Assembly: GCF_044628455.1 (NCBI RefSeq)
Contig: NZ_JBIYZW010000003.1
Span: 682,001-746,000 of the forward strand
Length of the DNA stretch: 64,000 nucleotides
Reading direction: 5' to 3'
DNA from: Solirubrum sp044628455
Lineage (GTDB): Bacteria > Bacteroidota > Bacteroidia > Cytophagales > Hymenobacteraceae
The notes beneath the pieces were generated by a model, which saw only the letters and a list, made by a program, of their open reading frames with translations, was not told the DNA's origin and ran no database searches. Both the position numbers and the translations under genes were made by a program. Below, in pieces: positions 57,923 through 64,000 of the stretch (positions within the stretch are counted from its first letter, which is position 1; each line of letters begins with the position of its first letter).

Positions 57923-58975
57923 TCAGCTCAGGCGGGCATCGAGCACCAGCGCGGCCGTCAGGTCAGGGTCGGCCCCGGCGCCGCGCACCCGGAAGCGCCC
58001 GGCCGGCAGCTGGTAGCGGGCCGACAGCTGCCGGGCCAGGGCCTCGTCGGGCACCAGCAGCACGTCGGCGTGGCGCAGCACCAAGCGTTCCAGCTCGGCC
58101 ACCCAGCCGCGGTCGGCCGGCGCGGCCTGCTCGCGGGGCGAAAAGTCGAAGTACACCACCAGCGGGCGGCGCGTGAGCTGGCGGATTTCCACTGCCGCCA
58201 GCCAGGTGGGCCACTCGGTGGCCACGATGACGTCGAAGGGCGCGCCTACGGCGCGGTGCACGGCGTGGCGGGCGTACTGAATGATGCGGAAGTTGAGCTG
58301 CCCCGGCGCATCCGCCGACTCGGCGGGCGCGGCTGCTTCGGCCGAATCGAGGGCGTCGTCGGCTTCAGCCTCGGTGGCGGATTCGGCGGCGGGTTCGTTG
58401 GAATCGATTGCGGAATCGGCCCCGAATTCTGGCCCCGCAACCCAATCCGCCGATTCCGCGGCCGGGGCGCCTTCGTCGGGCCTTACCGGCAGCGCGTCGT
58501 CCTCGGCCAGCGGGGTGCCGCTGCTCAGAGCGGCCGCTTCGGAAGCTTTCGGCTCGCCCGACCAGCCGGGGGACTGCGCCAGGCCGGGAGGCGGGGCCGG
58601 CAGCGCGGCGGCGCCGGCAACCGGAGCCGGCTCGAACCGGGCCGCGGCCGGCGGCCCGGCAGCGCTGGCGCCGAGGTAGGGCGCGGCGGGCACGGCCGGT
58701 GAGCGGGGCGCCGCATGGGGCGGGCTGGCGCCGAGGTAGGGCGAAGCTGGCAGCGCGGCGGCGCGGGCGGGGCGGGGCCGCACCCGGGCTTCGAAGTCGC
58801 CATCGAGCAGGGCCACGGTCACGGCGGCCGGAGCCGCGCCGGGCCGCAGGGGCGCGGGCACCCACAGCTGCACCCGGGCTGCTCGGGCCTGGGCCAGTAC
58901 CCGGGCGGGTGGCAGGGCGGCGGGGGCCTCGTCCCAACCTAAAAGCAAAACAGCGGGCGTGGCGGCGTCGAACAT
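57923..58975 (-). CDS. Glycosyltransferase family 4-like N-terminal domain with low-complexity insert
   Basis: This 350-aa protein starts MFDAATPAVLLLGWDEAPA. Residues about 75-230 are low complexity (Ala/Pro-rich with PYLGAS twice, then Ala/Glu/Asp/Ser-rich). The tail LNFRIIQYARHAVHRAVGAP, FDVIVATEWPTWLAAVEIRQ and LVVYFDFSPREQ matches the GT-B N-terminal half of glycogen/starch-synthase-like enzymes. The nucleotide-sugar-binding C-terminal half is missing: the protein ends soon after VPDEALARQLSARYQLPAGR. It may be a regulatory remnant or an unusual partner in alpha-glucan metabolism next to a GH31 gene. The exact -7 box 46 bp upstream supports expression. Confidence 0.7.
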   Translation of the reverse strand: MFDAATPAVLLLGWDEAPAALPPARVLAQARAARVQLWVPAPLRPGAAPAAVTVALLDGDFEARVRPRPARAAALPASPYLGASPPHAAPRSPAVPAAPYLGASAAGPPAAARFEPAPVAGAAALPAPPPGLAQSPGWSGEPKASEAAALSSGTPLAEDDALPVRPDEGAPAAESADWVAGPEFGADSAIDSNEPAAESATEAEADDALDSAEAAAPAESADAPGQLNFRIIQYARHAVHRAVGAPFDVIVATEWPTWLAAVEIRQLTRRPLVVYFDFSPREQAAPADRGWVAELERLVLRHADVLLVPDEALARQLSARYQLPAGRFRVRGAGADPDLTAALVLDARLS

Positions 58976-59020
58976 GGGTGGCTGGGCGAGGGTGGGGGCG
59001 CGCCGCAACCGGCGCACGGG

Positions 59021-59028
59021 CAAATATA
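59021..59028 (-). promoter_or_regulatory. Candidate -7 box of the glycosyltransferase-like gene
   Basis: TATATTTG on the minus strand is an exact TAnnTTTG match, about 46 bp before the ATG at 58975. Confidence 0.45.
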
Positions 59029-59119
59029 TTCGGCGAATTCGTGCTTACCTTGCGGGCTTACGCTGCCCGCCCTTTGCCGGCGGGCCTTTTTGTGACGTCT
59101 TCCCTGAACCAGAGCTGCC

Positions 59120-61570
59120 ATGAACGAGTCGATTCAGGAACTCAACTACATGATCAACGACTTGGCCGAAAAAGCCAAGCACGAGTTTTTTCCGGACCAG
59201 GTGGTGCGCTGCCAGGCCGATGAGGCCGCGGCGCAGTTTGTTTTCACCTGCCAAAACGGCGTGGCCCTGTGCCTGCAGGTGGTGTCCGACAAAATCATCC
59301 GCTTCCGCTACGCCACCGACGGGCAGTTTGCGCCCGACTTCAGCTACGCCTTTCCCGAGGGCGCGCCCGCGCGGCAGGCTCCCTCGCTGCTGGAGTTCGT
59401 GGAGAAGCCCGACCACTACCGCCTGACCACCGGCCGGCTGATCTGCACCGTGGGCAAGGACACCCTGCACGTGCGCCTGCTCAACCGCTCGGGGGCGGTG
59501 CTGTGCGAGTACGAGAAGGGCTTCCACTGGGAGTACGACTACGAAACCGGCAACGACATCGTCAAGATGAGCCAGCAGGTGCAGCCCGGCGTGCACTACT
59601 TCGGCCTCGGCGACAAGCCCGCCAACATGAACCTGCGCGGGCAGCGCTTCTGCAACTGGGGCTCCGATACCTACGGCTACGTGAAGGGCTCGGATCCGCT
59701 CTACAAGAACATTCCGTTCTTTCTGGCCTTGCACCAGAAGCTGGCCTACGGGTTGTTCTTCGACAACTCGTTCAAGAGCTACTTCGACTTTGCCGCCGAG
59801 CGCGCCGACGTGACGAGCTTCTGGGCCCACGGCGGCGAGATGAACTTCTACTTCATCTACGGCCCCTCGCTGACGGAAGTAAGCCAGGACTACACCCTGC
59901 TCACCGGCACGCCCGAGCTGCCCCCGCTCTGGGCCCTGGGCTACCACCAGTGCAAGTGGAGCTACTTTCCCGATACCCTGTTCCGGGGCATCGGCGCGGA
60001 GTTCCGCAAGCGCCGCATTCCCTGCGACGCGCTCTACCTCGACATCGACTACATGGACGGCTACCGCTGCTTCACCTGGAGCCCGGAGCACTTCCCCGAG
60101 CCGAAGAAGATGGTGCAGGAGCTGGCCGACGAGGGCTTCAAAACGGTGGTCATCATCGACCCCGGTATCAAAATCGACCCGCAGTACGAGGTGTACCAGC
60201 AGGGCCTGCAGCACGACTACTTCTGCCGCCGCGCCGACGGCCCGCTGATGAAGGGCTCGGTGTGGCCGGGCCTGTGCAACTTCCCCGACTTCACCCGCCC
60301 CGACGTGCGCGAGTGGTGGGCCGGGCTGTTTCAGGGGCTGATCGAGGACGTGGGCGTGCGCGGGGTGTGGAACGACATGAATGAGCCGGCCGTGTTCGAG
60401 AAGGGCACCTTCCCCGACGATGTGCGCTTCGGCTACGACGGCAACCCCTGCTCGCACAAAAAAGCCCACAACGTATACGGCATGCAGATGGCCCGCGCCA
60501 CCAACGCCGGCGTGAAGCGCTTCAGCTACCCCAACCGCCCCTTCACCATCACCCGCAGCACCTACGCGGGCGGGCAGCGCTACTCCTCGGGCTGGACCGG
60601 CGACAACGTGGCCTCGTGGGAGCACCTGTGGCTGGCCAACATCCAGTGCCAGCGGCTGAGCATCTCGGGCTTCTCGTTCGTGGGCTCCGACGTGGGCGGC
60701 TTCATCAACACCCCCGACGGCGAGCTGTACGCCCGCTGGGTGGCGCTGGCCGCCTTCCACCCCTTCTTCCGCACCCACAGCTCGGGCGACCACGGCGACC
60801 AGGAGCCCTGGTCGTTCGGCGAGGAGTACGCCGACCTGGCGCGGCACTTCATTGAGCTGCGCTACCAGCTGCTGCCTTACCTGTACACCGCGTTCTGGCA
60901 GTACGTGCAGCAGGGCACGCCCATGCTGCGCCCCCTGGCCTACCTCGACCAGACCGACGTGGAAACCTACCAGCGCATGGCCGAGTTTGGCGTGGGCGAC
61001 CACCTGCTCGTGTGCCCCGTCACCCAGGCCGGCGTGGATGGCCGCTGGATGTACCTGCCCAAGGGCCAGTGGTACTACTACTGGACGGACGAGCTGCGCG
61101 AGGGCGGCGCCGAAGTGTGGGCCGCGGCCCCGCTCAACCGCATTCCGCTTTACGTGAAGGCCGGCGCGGTGCTGCCCCAGTACCCCGTGCAGCAGTACGT
61201 GGGCGAAAAAGTCCTCGACGAGCTGACCCTGCACGTGTACCACAAGGAGGGCGAGGAAACCAGCGTGCTCTACGACGATGGCGGCGAGGGCTACGGCTAC
61301 GAGCAGGGCCAGGCCACTGTGCGCCGCTTCGGGCTCGAGGGCAACGGCGCCAGCCTCACGCTGCGCCAGCAGATCGAGGGCGACTACCAGCCCAGCTGGA
61401 CGCGCTACCGCCTGGTGCTGCACGGCCTGACCACCGGCGCCACCCTCACGGCCCAGGCCGACGGGCAGGCGCAGGAAGTGACCCTGGTGCCCTCGGCCAT
61501 AAAGGGCCACGAACTGCCGCAGCTGGTCGTGCCGGCCGGCTTCCAGGAGCTGGTCGTGAGCCTGACTTAA
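59120..61570 (+). CDS. Cytosolic GH31 alpha-glucosidase
   Basis: This 816-aa enzyme has no signal peptide. The catalytic barrel shows ALYLDIDYMDGYRCFTW, the nucleophile motif GVWNDMNEPAVFEKGTFP and the acid/base region YSSGWTGDNVASWEHL, with FVGSDVGGFINTPDGELYAR following. It matches the classical family of bacterial alpha-glucosidases that cleave maltose, isomaltose or related oligosaccharides in the cytosol. It complements the surface GH31 and the lipoprotein amylase, forming an outside-to-inside alpha-glucan pathway together with glgB. A terminator follows. Confidence 0.94.
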   Translation: MNESIQELNYMINDLAEKAKHEFFPDQVVRCQADEAAAQFVFTCQNGVALCLQVVSDKIIRFRYATDGQFAPDFSYAFPEGAPARQAPSLLEFVEKPDHYRLTTGRLICTVGKDTLHVRLLNRSGAVLCEYEKGFHWEYDYETGNDIVKMSQQVQPGVHYFGLGDKPANMNLRGQRFCNWGSDTYGYVKGSDPLYKNIPFFLALHQKLAYGLFFDNSFKSYFDFAAERADVTSFWAHGGEMNFYFIYGPSLTEVSQDYTLLTGTPELPPLWALGYHQCKWSYFPDTLFRGIGAEFRKRRIPCDALYLDIDYMDGYRCFTWSPEHFPEPKKMVQELADEGFKTVVIIDPGIKIDPQYEVYQQGLQHDYFCRRADGPLMKGSVWPGLCNFPDFTRPDVREWWAGLFQGLIEDVGVRGVWNDMNEPAVFEKGTFPDDVRFGYDGNPCSHKKAHNVYGMQMARATNAGVKRFSYPNRPFTITRSTYAGGQRYSSGWTGDNVASWEHLWLANIQCQRLSISGFSFVGSDVGGFINTPDGELYARWVALAAFHPFFRTHSSGDHGDQEPWSFGEEYADLARHFIELRYQLLPYLYTAFWQYVQQGTPMLRPLAYLDQTDVETYQRMAEFGVGDHLLVCPVTQAGVDGRWMYLPKGQWYYYWTDELREGGAEVWAAAPLNRIPLYVKAGAVLPQYPVQQYVGEKVLDELTLHVYHKEGEETSVLYDDGGEGYGYEQGQATVRRFGLEGNGASLTLRQQIEGDYQPSWTRYRLVLHGLTTGATLTAQADGQAQEVTLVPSAIKGHELPQLVVPAGFQELVVSLT

Positions 61571-61598
61571 CAAGCGCCGCCAGCCCGAATCGGATAAG

Positions 61599-61633
61599 GC
61601 CGCATCGTGCCGGAAGGGGCGGTGCGGCTTTTT
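61599..61633 (+). terminator. Terminator of the GH31 gene
   Basis: The stem GCCGCATCG/CGGTGCGGC (one G-T pair) is followed by TTTTT. Confidence 0.7.
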
Positions 61634-61674
61634 GCCGGGCGGAGTACCCGGATTTATTGCGCTAACTATGCAGC

Positions 61675-62181
61675 GTGAGGTTTCGTCATCGTTTTACCTG
61701 GCTCTTGCTCGCGGGCGCACTGCTGGGCTGCCCACGACCTTCTTGGGGGCAGCGCATCAGCACGCCGCAGGGCGAGTACATGGATACTACCCTGCGGCTG
61801 AATCCTAAATGCCCGGCCAGCTATCCGTACTACTACTCCGTCAAAGCGAAATACCCGCGCAGCTCGGCTACCCTGCTGGCCGAGGCCCGGACCTGGCTGC
61901 GCCGCCGCGGCGGCCGGTACGCGGGCAGCGGCTACGTCACCTTCCGCTTCGGGGTCGACTGCGAAGGCCAGCCCCTGCCCCGGGTGCAGGTGCTGCAAAC
62001 CGACGCCGCTTACCAGCCTTACCGCTTTGCGCCGCAGCTGGTAGAAGACCTGTACGCCTACGTGGGCAGCCTGCGCGAGTGGCCGCGGGCCAAACGGCCC
62101 GGCAGCGGCGAGGCCGTAAACTACATTGCCCTGCTTTCCTTTAAAATCACCGATGGTCAGATCGTTGCTGTGCTGCCTTAG
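61675..62181 (+). CDS. Secreted protein with TonB C-terminal-like domain
   Basis: This 168-aa protein starts at a GTG with a signal peptide (FTWLLLAGALLGCPRPSWG). The mature part has GSGYVTFRFGVDCEGQPLPR and VQVLQTDAAYQPYRFAPQLV, and ends NYIALLSFKITDGQIVAV, resembling the TonB C-terminal fold used as a stand-alone module in Bacteroidota. No membrane anchor or Pro-rich linker is present, so it is not a TonB energiser. It overlaps the next gene by 29 nt, which suggests a two-gene unit. Confidence 0.72.
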   Translation: MRFRHRFTWLLLAGALLGCPRPSWGQRISTPQGEYMDTTLRLNPKCPASYPYYYSVKAKYPRSSATLLAEARTWLRRRGGRYAGSGYVTFRFGVDCEGQPLPRVQVLQTDAAYQPYRFAPQLVEDLYAYVGSLREWPRAKRPGSGEAVNYIALLSFKITDGQIVAVLP

Positions 62182-63010
62182 CCTGTGGCTGGCGCTGGGC
62201 AGCTGCCAGGGACAAAGCGCCCCGGTGTCTCGCCCGGCCGCCCCCGAGCCCTGCGCCGACCGCCGCTACCAGGATAGCCTCGTTACCCGCTACCTCGAAA
62301 ACGGGGCGCAGCGCTACGGCTACAACCACCCCAATTGGGAAAAGTACTGCGACAGCCTCATTGCCGCGTGCCCCAACATGGCGCTGGCCTACCGCGAAAA
62401 AGCCATTCCCTACCTCAAAAACGGCGACTACGCCCGGGCTTTTGCGTTGGAAGACCGCGCCGTGGCTCTCGACCCCAAGCGCTGGCTGGCGTACCGGGCC
62501 TTCCTGAAGTGCATCTTCACCAAGGATTACCGCGGCGCCCTGGTCGACTTCGAGCGGGCCGAACAGCTGACTCCCGGCGGCTACGAAATGGACCACACCT
62601 ACTGGTTTTACCGCGGCCTCTGCCACCTGGAGCTGGGCGAGCTGCCGCAGGCCGCGGCCGACTTGCAGCGCGACGTAGCCGCTCAGCAGCGCGGCGACCT
62701 GCGCCGCGACGTGCACTTCAACACGCTTTTCTACCAGGGCGTGGTGGCCTACGAGCAAAAGAACTACCCGGAGGCGCGGCGCTTGCTGGAAGCCTGCCTG
62801 CAGATTTATGCCGCCTTTCCCGACGCGCATTATTACCTGGCCCTGACGCTGCGGCCGCTAAGTCAGGCCGCCGCCGCGCGGCAGCACCTGCAACTGGCCC
62901 AACGCTACCTGCAGCAGGGCTACGGGCTGAACGAAGACAACGTGTTCTACGCCAACTACCCGCACCAGATAACCCGCTATGAAGTCGACCAGGAGCTGGC
63001 GCGGCGCTGA
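62153..63010 (+). CDS. TPR-repeat lipoprotein
   Basis: This 285-aa protein has a lipobox (LCCLSLWLALGSC) and tetratricopeptide-like helices: MALAYREKAIPYLKNGDYAR, AFALEDRAVALDPKRWLAYR and FYQGVVAYEQKNYPEARRLL. TPR domains act in protein-protein contacts. It overlaps the upstream TonB-C-like gene by 29 nt and is likely co-translated with it, at the cell envelope. Confidence 0.83.
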   Translation: MVRSLLCCLSLWLALGSCQGQSAPVSRPAAPEPCADRRYQDSLVTRYLENGAQRYGYNHPNWEKYCDSLIAACPNMALAYREKAIPYLKNGDYARAFALEDRAVALDPKRWLAYRAFLKCIFTKDYRGALVDFERAEQLTPGGYEMDHTYWFYRGLCHLELGELPQAAADLQRDVAAQQRGDLRRDVHFNTLFYQGVVAYEQKNYPEARRLLEACLQIYAAFPDAHYYLALTLRPLSQAAAARQHLQLAQRYLQQGYGLNEDNVFYANYPHQITRYEVDQELARR

Positions 63011-63052
63011 TCAGCGCCGATTCAACAATCGGCTCCGCGCCATTGGCGCCGG

Positions 63053-64000
63053 CTACAGGTGCTCCCGCAGGTAGGCGTACACTTCGGGGTGGGCCAGCAG
63101 AGTGCCGTGGTGCTGACGCGGAAACATGCGCACCCGTACCTGGCCCTGAAACGCCGTGGCGGGACCGAAAATGTCGCCGGTAGCGCTGCCGCCGCCCACC
63201 AGTCCGTCGCCGAAGTAGCGCGCCAGCACCGACCCGGCGTTTTTCAGCAGCGAAGCCGCCAGCACGTGGTACTGCACGCCCGGCAGCGGTGGTACCGGCG
63301 TACGCGGGGGCAGCAGATCGTCGGCGTGGGGATTCTGCCAGTCCTCGTCGACCAGCCGGGCGTGGCGCAGGTCGCGGATGCCGTTGGAGCGGCGGTCCAG
63401 CGTGTCGGCCACGAAGCGGGTAGGGCGCAGGTTGAGGCGGCGCAGCAGCAGGGCGGTGAGGAAGCTGTTCTGCTCCAGAAACGAGCCTTCGTTGGGCACG
63501 CCCAGCAGAAACACGCTGCGCAGCCGCGCCACCCAGGGCGCCGCGCTGCTGGGCACAGCCCCCCCAGGATTTTCGGTGCTGGTTGCCGGTGGGGTTTCCG
63601 GCAGCGCTTCGGCGTGGGTAGCGTGCGCGTAGTAGCCGGCCGAGCGAATCACCAGCCCGCCCATCGAGTGGCCAATCAGCACCAGCTCGGTGACGGCGGC
63701 GGGCCAGGTCTGCACCAGCGCGGTGAGCAGGCGGCTGAAGTCGCGGCCGTTTTCGGAGATGTGGCGGCCGGTGTTGTAGCGCAGGTACAGGCAGCGCAGG
63801 CCGGCTTCGCGCTCCAGGCGCGGCCCGTAGCGGGGCAAGTCGGCGGCGCCTTCCTGCCAGATGGTTTCGTCGCCCATCAGCCCGTGCACGAACACCACCG
63901 TGCGGCGCGGGCCTTCCCGGTCGAGGTCCAGGTCAGCTACCGCCACGTCGTGGCCCAGGCGGCGGAAGCTCATGGCTATGGCCCGCCGGTCGCCGCGGGC
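63053..64000 (-). CDS. Alpha/beta-hydrolase (lipase/esterase-like), start outside window
   Basis: The visible 315 codons encode an alpha/beta hydrolase. VVFVHGLMGDETIW is the oxyanion-hole region, VLIGHSMGGLVIRSAGYYAH the nucleophile elbow (Ser), YFGDGLVGGGSAT probably the Asp region, and FPRQHHGTLLAHPEVYAYL the C-terminal His. The first in-window ATG is at 63973, but the frame is open to the window edge and the upstream residues (GDRRAIAMSFRR) look like protein, so the true start probably lies outside. Substrate unknown. Confidence 0.85.
   Translation of the reverse strand, partial: ARGDRRAIAMSFRRLGHDVAVADLDLDREGPRRTVVFVHGLMGDETIWQEGAADLPRYGPRLEREAGLRCLYLRYNTGRHISENGRDFSRLLTALVQTWPAAVTELVLIGHSMGGLVIRSAGYYAHATHAEALPETPPATSTENPGGAVPSSAAPWVARLRSVFLLGVPNEGSFLEQNSFLTALLLRRLNLRPTRFVADTLDRRSNGIRDLRHARLVDEDWQNPHADDLLPPRTPVPPLPGVQYHVLAASLLKNAGSVLARYFGDGLVGGGSATGDIFGPATAFQGQVRVRMFPRQHHGTLLAHPEVYAYLREHL

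Noticed and set aside
59045..61573. 842-aa frame antisense to the GH31 gene
   Set aside because: It is a GC-driven shadow with Gly/Val/His-rich composition and no recognisable motif. The sense strand encodes a clear GH31 enzyme.

Overview
The window is a GC-rich stretch from a Bacteroidota chromosome. Hymenobacter or a close relative of the Cytophagales fits best. The evidence is the pyrG-yidC adjacency, two proteins ending in type IX secretion (T9SS) sorting domains, DUF983, DUF3224 and DUF6438 proteins, a LytS/LytTR pair, a SerB-SerA fusion, and repeated matches to the Bacteroidota -7 promoter element TAnnTTTG upstream of genes. No rRNA, tRNA, CRISPR array, transposase or prophage gene was seen.

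Layout: 1-7.5 kb holds the end of pyrG, yidC, a repeat-rich DUF6438 lipoprotein, a peptide-binding lipoprotein, a UPF0173 hydrolase and a parA with no parB beside it. 7.5-14.1 kb is a seven-gene minus-strand operon: an AdoMet-decarboxylase homologue, a DUF4178 protein, a 61-aa membrane protein, DUF350, a membrane-anchored spermidine-synthase homologue, a Tat-exported FAD oxidoreductase and a histidine-bearing polytopic membrane protein. This is the best candidate for a poorly described biochemical system. 14.3-22.2 kb carries a PA14/ricin T9SS cargo protein, an outer-membrane protein, a probably frameshifted small gene, the SerB-SerA fusion, a DUF421 protein, an ECF sigma factor and an acetyltransferase. 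22.5-30.2 kb is a MacB-like ABC exporter set divergent from a sigma-54 response regulator/kinase pair. 30.4-41 kb has a transglutaminase, an S41 peptidase, LytS/LytTR, AraC, FUSC and an aldo/keto reductase. 40.8-44.8 kb pairs an OmpR/kinase system with a SulP-carbonic anhydrase fusion. 45-61.6 kb is rich in alpha-glucan and hydrolase genes: D-aminoacylase, lipoprotein amylase, two GH31 enzymes, gamma-glutamyltransferase, branching enzyme and a glycosyltransferase-like fragment. The end holds a TonB-C-like protein, a TPR lipoprotein and a hydrolase cut by the window edge.

The most unusual non-coding feature is a set of degenerate tandem-repeat arrays in otherwise plain intergenic gaps. Three have an exact 11-bp period with a CTAW-type core (22370, 45035, 56978), two have a 21-bp period (16941, 49378), one a 22-bp period (27293), and one a 43/44-bp period (36726). 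All periods are close to whole multiples of one DNA helical turn. They sit beside unrelated genes, and most lie upstream of promoters. A heptamer inverted repeat (6548) and a palindromic element with 17-bp terminal inverted repeats (57215) add to the picture. All counts and alignments were made by eye; no database search was run.
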